In this document: piece after piece, positions 57,867-64,000 of the stretch
Layout of the letters: the number at the start of each line of letters is the position of its first letter
Numbering within the stretch: position 1 is the stretch's first letter
Source: Caminibacter mediatlanticus TB-2
GTDB taxonomy: Bacteria; Campylobacterota; Campylobacteria; Campylobacterales; Nautiliaceae
Direction: 5' to 3'
Length of the DNA: 64,000 bases
Assembly (NCBI RefSeq): GCF_005843985.1
Contig: NZ_CP040463.1
Span: forward strand, 218,501-282,500
Translations under genes and position numbers: made by a program
Notes under the pieces: model-generated
Database searches by the model: none
Told to the model about the DNA's origin: nothing
What the model saw: the letters and a program-made list of their open reading frames with translations, nothing else

Positions 57867-58163
57867 ATGGCTGATATCCCTTTTTCAAATGAAGATTTAA
57901 AAGAAGCAGTAGCAGGTGTAATTGAAGAAATTCGTCCAATGCTTCAAATGGATGGAGGAGATGTTAAGTTAATTGATGTTAAAAAACCTATTGTTTTTGT
58001 TCAGCTTCAAGGTGGATGTGTTGGATGTGCGAGTGCAGGAGCTACACTTAAATATGGAATTGAAAAAGCATTAAAAGAGAAAATCCATCCTGATTTAGTA
58101 GTTATGAATGTACCTCATGGATATGAGGATAAATTGGATGAGCTTGCGAAATATTCGTTCTAA
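57867..58163 (+). CDS. NifU-like C-terminal domain Fe-S scaffold/carrier
   Basis: A 98-residue protein consisting only of the NifU C-terminal domain: MLQMDGGDVKLIDV and the CxxC motif GGCVGCASAGATLKYGIE. Such Nfu proteins hold a 4Fe-4S cluster between subunits and pass it to apoproteins. Helicobacter has the same gene followed by a hypothetical gene and murE. It could work with the SufC/SufB pair elsewhere in the window. Confidence 0.93.
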   Translation: MADIPFSNEDLKEAVAGVIEEIRPMLQMDGGDVKLIDVKKPIVFVQLQGGCVGCASAGATLKYGIEKALKEKIHPDLVVMNVPHGYEDKLDELAKYSF

Positions 58164-58500
58164 TATAAAAGAAATTTTGCAAGATGCTATTGCAAAAAAA
58201 GATTATAAAAGAGCAATGGCAATCTTAGATAAAATTTTTTCTCCTTCTTTTTTACCTTATGATGATGTGAATGCAATAATGTTTAAAGATGTTAAGCAAA
58301 TTGTTAAAACAAAAGAAGATTTAGAAAATATTTTACTTTCTACAAAAGTTGCAGTAGAAAATAAAGATGAATTAATTGAATTTTTTGAGATGTTATTGAG
58401 ATATGGATTTAAAGAAAATGCAATTAGTTATTTTGAAGAAATAATAAAAGACATTGAAGATATTGAGTTAATTGATGGATTTAATTTACTACTTAAATAA
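58138..58500 (+). CDS. Conserved Campylobacterota helical protein upstream of murE
   Basis: A 120-residue, mostly helical protein (NIRSNIKEILQDAIAKKDYKRAMAIL...). The start at 58138 gives a short overlap with the nifU-like gene and has GAGG at a usable distance; the frame is open to 58108. It lies between nifU-like and murE as in H. pylori and C. jejuni, which argues that it is real. The function is not known to me. Confidence 0.7.
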   Translation: MSLRNIRSNIKEILQDAIAKKDYKRAMAILDKIFSPSFLPYDDVNAIMFKDVKQIVKTKEDLENILLSTKVAVENKDELIEFFEMLLRYGFKENAISYFEEIIKDIEDIELIDGFNLLLK

Positions 58501-59701
58501 TAACTTAATAACTGATAATACAAAAGATTTAACTACTAATAAAATTTTTTTAAAAACTTTTCAAAATCAAAAATATGCTACTAATATTACTAAATTTATT
58601 ACTCCAAAAGAACTTTTAGATGCTTTAAAACTTAAAACAAAATTTATTGGTATAACAGGGACTAATGGAAAAACAACAACGGCTTTTGTTTTAAGTTTTT
58701 TATTAAAAAATTTAGGATTTAATGTAGTAACCCAAGGTACAGAGGGACTTTATTTTAATTTAGAAAAAAAAGAAAATAAAACTTTAACTACTCCTGATAT
58801 TTTTACTACAATTAAAAGAGCATATAAATATAAACCTGATTTTTTTGTAATGGAAGTTAGCTCTCACGCAATTGCTCAAAATAGAATAGAAGGAATTAGG
58901 TTTGATGCAAAAATAATGACCTCTTTTTCACAAGACCATCTTGATTATCATAAATCAATGGATGAATATAAAAAAGTAAAAGAGTCATTTTTTCAAGATG
59001 AGAGCGTAAAAGTTATAAATGGAAAATTGAAAATGGAAAATGGAAAATACAGTATTATAGAAATAGGAAATTATGATTTTAAAGTATATAATAAAAATTT
59101 ATATGTTTTAGAAAAACCTATTGTTAATGATATTCCAATGGCTGGTGAGTTTAATAAAATGAATTTTTCACTTGCTTTAAAAACTGCTGAAATATTGACT
59201 AATTCTTCATTTTCCATTCTCAATTCTCAACTCAAAAATTTTAAAGGTGTTAGCGGTAGGATGGAAATAGTCTCAAAAAATCCATTAATTATTGTAGATT
59301 TTGCACATACTCCTGATGGAATTGAAAAAGTTTTAAGCAGCGTAAAGGGAGAAAAAATAGTTGTTTTTGGTGCAGGTGGAAATAGAGATAAAGAAAAAAG
59401 AGAATTAATGGGAAAAGTAGCAAGTAAATATGCTGAATTTTTAATTATTACTAATGATAATCCTCGTTGCGAAAGTCCATTAGATATTGCAAATGATATA
59501 GCAAAAGGTGTCTTAATTCCTTATGAAATAATATTAGATAGAAAAGAAGCAATAAAAAAAGGAGTAGAATTAGGAAAAAATGGTAAAATTTTGTTTGTTT
59601 TAGGTAAAGGTGATGAAGAATTTATAGAGTATTGCGATAAAAAAGAGAAGTTTAAAGATAAAAATGTAATTTTAGAAATTTTAGGAGAAAGTGATGAATG
59701 A
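58475..59701 (+). CDS. murE: UDP-N-acetylmuramoyl-tripeptide synthetase (MurE)
   Basis: A 408-residue Mur ligase that adds the third residue to the peptidoglycan stem. The P-loop TGTNGKTTT is at residues 61-69; EVSSHAIAQNRI, DHLDYHKSMDEY and ITNDNPRCESP (the diaminopimelate-specific DNPR motif) are present, so meso-diaminopimelate is the expected substrate. The N-terminal domain is short, as in other Campylobacterota MurE. Residues 182-191 and about 244-253 are encoded by two heptad arrays in opposite orientation. The ribosome-binding site is weak, so coupling to the overlapping upstream gene is likely. Confidence 0.93.
   Translation: MDLIYYLNNNLITDNTKDLTTNKIFLKTFQNQKYATNITKFITPKELLDALKLKTKFIGITGTNGKTTTAFVLSFLLKNLGFNVVTQGTEGLYFNLEKKENKTLTTPDIFTTIKRAYKYKPDFFVMEVSSHAIAQNRIEGIRFDAKIMTSFSQDHLDYHKSMDEYKKVKESFFQDESVKVINGKLKMENGKYSIIEIGNYDFKVYNKNLYVLEKPIVNDIPMAGEFNKMNFSLALKTAEILTNSSFSILNSQLKNFKGVSGRMEIVSKNPLIIVDFAHTPDGIEKVLSSVKGEKIVVFGAGGNRDKEKRELMGKVASKYAEFLIITNDNPRCESPLDIANDIAKGVLIPYEIILDRKEAIKKGVELGKNGKILFVLGKGDEEFIEYCDKKEKFKDKNVILEILGESDE
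59020..59047 (+). repeat. Heptad array g (4 x 7 bp) inside murE
   Basis: TGGAAAA, TTGAAAA, TGGAAAA, TGGAAAA with TA-containing flanks. Translated as NGKLKMENGK (residues 182-191). Confidence 0.9.
59203..59230 (-). repeat. Heptad array h (4 x 7 bp) inside murE, reversed
   Basis: Minus strand: TTGAGAA, TTGAGAA, TGGAAAA, TGAAGAA. Translated on the plus strand as NSSFSILNSQ within murE. Confidence 0.8.
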
Positions 59702-60536
59702 AAAAAAGCCTGAAGTAGTGCCTATTCAATATGTGCCAATTCAAAGTTGTTATGAAGAGGATGAAATTGATTTAAAAGATTTAATAAAAACTATTTTAAG
59801 ATATAAAAAATTTATATTTATTTTTACATTTTTTATTACTTTTTTAGCAGGCTTATATGTATATTTTAAAAAGCCAATTTATGAAATAAAAGCAAATTTA
59901 CAAGTAGGATATATAAATAATAAGCAATTTTTTTATAATCCAAATGCTTTAATTGTATATATTAAAAATACATATGATAATTCTAAGAACGATAAAATTA
60001 AATATCCAAAAGTATTTGTTTCATTAGTTAAAAATACAAAAGATATTTTGAATATCAAAATAGATGATTTTTCAAATGAAAGAGCAATTAATTATCTTAA
60101 TGAAATATTAAAAGATATAAATTCAAAAGAAAATGCAAAAATTGATATGTATAAAAAAATAATTAATCAAAAAATTAAAATACTACAAGAGAGTAAAAAA
60201 CAGTTATTAATCAATAAACAAAATTACTTAAATAAAATAAAAAGTATAAACGATTCACAAATCATATCAAATTTACTACAAGCAATTGCAGATATACAAA
60301 AACAGGTATTATCAATTAATGATAAAATAATAAATCTAAAATCTCAATTATCACCATTGAATATAATAAAAACACAAATTATTGGAAAAATTGAAAAATC
60401 AAATAAACCTGTAAAACCTAAAAAAACATTAATAATTATAATTGCATTTATTACAGGACTTATTTTGTCAATATTTTTAGTATTTTTTATGGAGTTTATT
60501 AGAAGTTTAAAAGAAGAAGATTTACAAAAAAAATAA
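59694..60536 (+). CDS. Wzz/chain-length determinant family protein
   Basis: A 280-residue inner-membrane protein with two membrane helices (about residues 34-53 and 247-270) flanking a long periplasmic helical part with coiled-coil character (INQKIKILQESKKQLLINKQ...). The segment before the second helix is rich in P and K (NKPVKPKKT), typical of Wzz. There is no tyrosine kinase domain. It likely sets O-polysaccharide length with the ligase/polymerase at 43200. The start is the ATG with AGGAG six bases away. Confidence 0.85.
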   Translation: MNEKKPEVVPIQYVPIQSCYEEDEIDLKDLIKTILRYKKFIFIFTFFITFLAGLYVYFKKPIYEIKANLQVGYINNKQFFYNPNALIVYIKNTYDNSKNDKIKYPKVFVSLVKNTKDILNIKIDDFSNERAINYLNEILKDINSKENAKIDMYKKIINQKIKILQESKKQLLINKQNYLNKIKSINDSQIISNLLQAIADIQKQVLSINDKIINLKSQLSPLNIIKTQIIGKIEKSNKPVKPKKTLIIIIAFITGLILSIFLVFFMEFIRSLKEEDLQKK

Positions 60537-60569
60537 AATATGTTATATTAGAAATAAAAAGGAGTTAAT

Positions 60570-60905
60570 ATGCAAATGCCAAAACCAAAGAATATAATTT
60601 TTATGTGTCAAGTTAAAAGACCACCAAGTTTTCCAAAGCCAAGTTGTGTCAGAGTTGGAAAAGAAGATTTACTTCCATTTACACAACAAAAAATGATGGA
60701 ACTTGGAATTGACCCTATGACAAACTGGATAGTACCAACAGGATGTTTAAATAGATGTAATTTTGGACCTGTAATGTTAGTTGAACCTGGAAGTTATATG
60801 TATGTAGATTTAGATAAAGAAAAGATTGAGAGAATCTTAAAAGAGCATATTATTGAAGGAAATCCAGTTAAAGAATATCTAATACCAGAGGAATTTTGGG
60901 CATAA
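60570..60905 (+). CDS. Thioredoxin-like [2Fe-2S] ferredoxin
   Basis: A 111-residue protein of the NuoE/shethna-type thioredoxin-fold ferredoxins. Four cysteines (13, 26, 59 and 63, in FMCQ...PSCV...TGCLNRCNFGP) fit a [2Fe-2S] site. The GPVMLVEPGSYMYVDLDKEKIERILKEHI stretch is typical. It probably serves as an electron carrier; its partners are not evident from the neighbours. It starts after AAAAAGGAG. Confidence 0.85.
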   Translation: MQMPKPKNIIFMCQVKRPPSFPKPSCVRVGKEDLLPFTQQKMMELGIDPMTNWIVPTGCLNRCNFGPVMLVEPGSYMYVDLDKEKIERILKEHIIEGNPVKEYLIPEEFWA

Positions 60906-60917
60906 AAAGGAGTGTGA

Positions 60918-61208
60918 ATGTATGCAGTTGTTTTTGATTTAGATACAAGTTGTTTAGGTGACGAGTATCATACTCCCTCAGCAAATAATGCATACGCTGA
61001 TATTAGAAAATTTATGGAAAACAATGGCTTTAAATGTCAACAAGGAAGTGTATATTTTGGTGACGAAATAATTGATGCGGTAAAATGTGTATTATTTATT
61101 CAAAAGTTAGCTCAAACTTATTCATGGTTTAAAGCATGCGTTAAAGATGTTAGGATGTTAAGAATCGAAGAAAATAATGATTTAATGCCAGCAATTAATA
61201 TGGTATAA
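60918..61208 (+). CDS. vapD: VapD-family endoribonuclease
   Basis: A 96-residue Vap[14 protein letters not shown] (with conserved Asp7), [23 protein letters not shown] and [20 protein letters not shown] align with H. pylori VapD (HP0315), a Cas2-like ribonuclease. VapX, the antitoxin in Haemophilus, is not visible beside it. It sits among housekeeping genes (ferredoxin, panD) with short gaps, so it may be expressed constitutively. Confidence 0.85.
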   Translation: MYAVVFDLDTSCLGDEYHTPSANNAYADIRKFMENNGFKCQQGSVYFGDEIIDAVKCVLFIQKLAQTYSWFKACVKDVRMLRIEENNDLMPAINMV

Positions 61209-61216
61209 GGAATAAA

Positions 61217-61591
61217 ATGACAATAGAAATGCTTTATAGTAAAATTCATAGAGCCACTGTAACAGATGCAAATTTAAATTATGTAGGTTCTATTACTATT
61301 GATGAAGAGCTAATGCAGGAGGCTAATCTCCTCGTTGGCCAAAAAGTTGACATTGTAAACATAAATAATGGAGAGAGATTTTCTACATATGTTATTAAAG
61401 GTAAAAAAGGAAAAAGAGATATTTGCCTTAATGGAGCTGCTGCAAGAAAGGTACATCCAGGTGATAAAATAATAATTATTGCTTATGCTTCAATGAGCAT
61501 AGAAGAAGCCAAAAAATTTAAACCAGCAGTTTTAATTTTAGATGATAAGAATAATATTATCGAAAAAACAACCTATTTACAGGAGGGGTGA
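61217..61591 (+). CDS. panD: Aspartate 1-decarboxylase
   Basis: A 124-residue pyruvoyl enzyme that makes beta-alanine for pantothenate and CoA. The self-cleavage site is Gly24-Ser25 (YVGSITID); Tyr and Arg residues of the active site ([31 protein letters not shown]) are present. Confidence 0.96.
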   Translation: MTIEMLYSKIHRATVTDANLNYVGSITIDEELMQEANLLVGQKVDIVNINNGERFSTYVIKGKKGKRDICLNGAAARKVHPGDKIIIIAYASMSIEEAKKFKPAVLILDDKNNIIEKTTYLQEG

Positions 61592-61881
61592 TGTTTGGTA
61601 ATTTAGATTTAAATGAGATGATGAAAAAAATTCAAGAGAATATGGCAGAAGCTGATAATAAAACATACACTGCAAAAAGTGGTGGAGGGCTTGTTGAAGC
61701 AACTGTTAATGGAAAGTTTGAAGTTGTCGATATTAAAATTGATGATAGTTTGCTTGAAGATAAAGAGTCACTTCAAATTTTATTAATGAGTGCGATTAAT
61801 GATGCTATTAAAATGGCAGTTGAAGATAAAAAAAATCAAGCTATGAATATGTTTGGAGGATTGAATTTAGGTAACAATTAA
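61591..61881 (+). CDS. YbaB/EbfC nucleoid-associated protein
   Basis: A 96-residue protein of the YbaB/EbfC family, a tweezer-shaped dimeric DNA-binding protein. The segment YTAKSGGGLVEATVNGKFEVVDIKID is diagnostic. The ATG at 61591 overlaps the panD stop and has AGGAGGGG upstream. The order ybaB-PDZ-ispA-tkt matches C. jejuni. Confidence 0.92.
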   Translation: MFGNLDLNEMMKKIQENMAEADNKTYTAKSGGGLVEATVNGKFEVVDIKIDDSLLEDKESLQILLMSAINDAIKMAVEDKKNQAMNMFGGLNLGNN

Positions 61882-61882
61882 A

Positions 61883-61910
61883 TGTAAAATGGAAAATTAA
61901 AAATGAAAAA
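61883..61910 (+). repeat. Heptad array i (4 x 7 bp) at a gene start
   Basis: TGTAAAA, TGGAAAA, TTAAAAA, TGAAAAA, preceded by TTAAA. It covers the gap between ybaB and the PDZ gene, and the PDZ gene ATG at 61903 is formed at a unit junction. Confidence 0.85.
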
Positions 61911-62835
61911 ATATAGTTTTAGGTTACACTTACTATTTAGATTTTTATTACTTTTTCCATTAATTGTATTTGCTAAAAATATATATTTGGATTTTTCACC
62001 TTGTTATTACAAATATAAGGACATTCAAAATATAATACCTGTTACAAAAAATAGAGCTATTACATTTACAAAACAAAAAGACTATATTTTTTATGACCCT
62101 TTTACAAAAATGTATGTAATTAAGAATAATGAATCTCCTATAAATTTTTATACTTCACCTAAACTTGGTTGGTTTATGGCTGCTATAAATCAAGATGTTG
62201 TTTATGGTGGGACATATGCAGAAGATATGCTTTTTTTAAATCCAGCAAAATTAAGTGTGAGAGTACCTAAAAATACAATTATTTCAGATATATTTTGTAG
62301 GTCTTATGGTGTTGGAAATGGAAAAGGGTTTATAAAAAGTGAATATATAAAACATTTTGTAAAATATGGATATTGGGGAGATAGTGGTATTGAAGTTAAT
62401 CAAGATATGATAGTAAAATACATTGACCCTTTTTATGTTAAAGGAATAAAGCTTGGAGATAAAATTATCTCAATCAATAATAAAAAAGCAACTCCAAAAA
62501 ATTTTTCAAAATATGTTTTACTTAGAAAAGTTGGAGAAGTTGTGTTAATAAAAACAAATAAACTTACTATTCCTTTAAGGATAAGAAGAAAAGTTTATAA
62601 CTTTACACCTTTAATGCATTTTGGAATAGTTGTTGATAAAAATTTAAATGTTATAAAGCTTCCTAAATCAATTTCTCAAAAAACTTTTGTTAAAACACCA
62701 GCAAAATTAGTTTCTATTAATGGTAAAAGAATTTATTCATTTGATGAGTTAAAACGAGTATTATCATTTTACAAAAATGTTACAATTACACTTCAAAAAG
62801 ATGGAATTAAAATTACAATACCTCTAAGGCAGTAA
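61903..62835 (+). CDS. Periplasmic PDZ-domain protein, Campylobacterota-type
   Basis: A 310-residue protein with a signal peptide (LLFRFLLLFPLIVFA, residues ~10-24) and two PDZ-like segments: IKLGDKIISINNKKATPKNF with GEVVLIKTNK, and AKLVSINGKRIYSFDELKRVL with VTITLQKDGIKI. Its function is unknown. C. jejuni has a similar gene (Cj1643) in the same place between ybaB and ispA. The start codon lies inside a heptad array and there is no standard ribosome-binding site, only GGA at about -11. Confidence 0.8.
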   Translation: MKKYSFRLHLLFRFLLLFPLIVFAKNIYLDFSPCYYKYKDIQNIIPVTKNRAITFTKQKDYIFYDPFTKMYVIKNNESPINFYTSPKLGWFMAAINQDVVYGGTYAEDMLFLNPAKLSVRVPKNTIISDIFCRSYGVGNGKGFIKSEYIKHFVKYGYWGDSGIEVNQDMIVKYIDPFYVKGIKLGDKIISINNKKATPKNFSKYVLLRKVGEVVLIKTNKLTIPLRIRRKVYNFTPLMHFGIVVDKNLNVIKLPKSISQKTFVKTPAKLVSINGKRIYSFDELKRVLSFYKNVTITLQKDGIKITIPLRQ

Positions 62836-63672
62836 ATGGAAGAGTTTATAAAGAAAAATTTAATAAAACTTAATACTTTTCATCCAAATTTTGAGAAAGC
62901 ATTAAATGAAATGTTACTTGCTGGTGGTAAAAGATTTAGACCAAAACTTTTGATTTCAGTTGTAAAAGCTTATAATCCACTACTTATAGATAATGCAAAA
63001 TATGCAGCTTTTGCAATTGAGCTTATTCATACCTATTCACTAATTCATGATGATTTACCTGCTATGGATGATGCAACTCTTAGAAGAGGTCATCCTACAC
63101 TTCATACAACTTATGATGAAGCTACTGCTATTTTAGTTGGAGATGGATTAAACACATATGCTTTTGAGGTGTTAAGTAAAGCGCCTATACATAATGATAT
63201 CAAAATAGAGCTTATCAAAATTTTAAGTGAAAATGCAGGTGTTAGTGGAATGGTATTAGGACAAGCGATTGATTTATATTTTGAAAATAAAAAATTAAAC
63301 TTAGATGAGCTTAAAGAACTTCATATTAATAAAACTGCAAAACTTATAGCAGCTTCTCTTAAAATGGGTGCTATAATTGTAAATAAATTTGATTTAGCAG
63401 AGAAGTTATATGATTTTGGAATAAAACTTGGGCTTTTATTTCAAATTCAAGATGATTTATTAGATTTAGAAGATGAAACAAAAATTGGTAAGACAACAGG
63501 AGTTGATGAGAATAAAAATACATTTGTAACAATTCTTGGAAAAGAAGAGAGTATAAAAAAAGCAGATAAGTTAGCAAATGAATTAAAAGAAGAATTAAAA
63601 AATTTTGATGCAAATTTACAAAACGAGTTAAGTTGGCTTGATAAATATCTTAATAGACATAAGGAGAATTAA
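62836..63672 (+). CDS. ispA: Polyprenyl (geranyl/farnesyl) diphosphate synthase
   Basis: A 278-residue trans-prenyltransferase. First aspartate-rich motif DDLPAMDD at residues 72-79 followed by LRRG; second motif QIQDDLLDLEDE around residue 200; GKRFRP near the N-terminus. It starts right after the PDZ gene, and its stop overlaps the tkt start (TAATG). Confidence 0.93.
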   Translation: MEEFIKKNLIKLNTFHPNFEKALNEMLLAGGKRFRPKLLISVVKAYNPLLIDNAKYAAFAIELIHTYSLIHDDLPAMDDATLRRGHPTLHTTYDEATAILVGDGLNTYAFEVLSKAPIHNDIKIELIKILSENAGVSGMVLGQAIDLYFENKKLNLDELKELHINKTAKLIAASLKMGAIIVNKFDLAEKLYDFGIKLGLLFQIQDDLLDLEDETKIGKTTGVDENKNTFVTILGKEESIKKADKLANELKEELKNFDANLQNELSWLDKYLNRHKEN

Positions 63673-64000
63673 TGGATATTCAAATGAAGAAAAAAATGGC
63701 TGATACTATAAGATTTTTAGCGGCAGATATGGTGGAAAAAGCTAAATCAGGACATCCTGGGGCTGCATTAGGGCTTGCAGATGTAATGGTAGGACTTAGT
63801 GAAGTTATTAATTTAACTCCTCATAATCCAGATTTTATTAATAGAGATAGAATAGTATTTTCAGGAGGACATGCAACACCTCTTATTTATTCAATGCTTT
63901 ATTTGTGGGGGTATGATATTAGTTTAGATGATTTAAAAAATTTTAGAAAGTTAAATAGCAAAACTCCTGGTCATCCAGAATATGGTCATACTCCTGGAAT
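63672..64000 (+). CDS. tkt: Transketolase, 5' end
   Basis: The first 109 residues of a transketolase: IRFLAADMVEKAKSGHPGAALGLAD, DRIVFSGGHATPLIYSMLYLWGY and a TPGHPEYGHTPG stretch at the window edge, all in the N-terminal thiamine diphosphate domain. The start follows AAGGAG in the end of ispA. The rest lies beyond the window. Confidence 0.95.
   Translation, partial: MDIQMKKKMADTIRFLAADMVEKAKSGHPGAALGLADVMVGLSEVINLTPHNPDFINRDRIVFSGGHATPLIYSMLYLWGYDISLDDLKNFRKLNSKTPGHPEYGHTPG

Noticed and set aside
58475-59701. MurE as a truncated gene (408 residues compared with about 490 in E. coli)
   Set aside because: All catalytic motifs are present, and Campylobacterota MurE proteins are generally short at the N-terminus.

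Overview
The window is very AT-rich (roughly a quarter to 30 % G+C by eye) and reads as chromosomal DNA of a Campylobacterota (epsilonproteobacterial) species. Several gene orders match Campylobacter/Helicobacter: ksgA-rnj; nifU-like/hypothetical/murE; ybaB/PDZ/ispA/tkt; rpmJ-rpsM-rpsK-rpsD-rpoA-rplQ. An anaerobic NrdD/NrdG ribonucleotide reductase, a SufC/SufB pair without SufS/SufE, RpoN-type flagellar control and extreme AT bias suggest an anaerobic member of the Nautiliales (Caminibacter/Nautilia/Lebetimonas type). The genus is an inference, not something read from a marker gene.

Layout. 1-5.5 kb: end of ksgA, RNase J, a divergent yeiH-like exporter/LysR pair, a DUF493 protein and pyrC. 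5.6-12 kb (+): nrdD, a separate tiny glycyl-radical ORF, nrdG, then sufC/sufB-like, a methyltransferase, a metallo-beta-lactamase-fold protein, a mini-lipoprotein and glnB. 12-21.7 kb (-): a two-component system with two secreted DUF2202 ferritin-like proteins and a DUF4405 membrane cytochrome, then trmH, a PAS/GAF/GGDEF/EAL protein, and zur-znuABC behind an operator-promoter. 21.8-30.9 kb: a secreted Lys-rich protein, fliI, folE, tig-clpP-ggdef-def-comM, a phosphatase and nnrD/E. 30.8-47.4 kb: an envelope-glycan region with pseB-C-F-G, a decayed toxin-antitoxin pair, a formyltransferase and pseI, followed by msbA, glycosyltransferases, an O-antigen ligase, an LpxL-type acyltransferase, murG and ftsW. 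47.5-53.4 kb (+): flgB-flgC-fliE behind a sigma-54 site, a penicillin-binding protein, MscS, an AsmA-like protein and hsp20. 53.4-64 kb (+): a purine permease, a candidate structured leader RNA, the alpha ribosomal operon, the nifU-murE block, wzz, a ferredoxin, vapD, panD, ybaB, a PDZ protein, ispA and the start of tkt.

How the parts work together. The pse genes make CMP-pseudaminic acid. No pseH acetyltransferase is present, and a formyltransferase sits where one might be expected, so an N-formylated nonulosonate is plausible. The nearby transferases, ligase, Wzz and MsbA point to lipid-A-linked surface glycan as one destination.

The most unusual signals are: (1) a dispersed short element built from 7-bp units of the type TGGAAAA, usually exactly four units (28 bp), at about eleven places, inside genes, at start codons and in a promoter; (2) an anaerobic ribonucleotide reductase whose glycyl-radical domain is its own 54-codon gene; (3) a pseudoknot-capable RNA ahead of the alpha operon; (4) a yoeB toxin reduced to its first 23 codons and its ACRYHY tail inside the pse operon; (5) a probable leaderless zur gene whose promoter contains a perfect operator palindrome.
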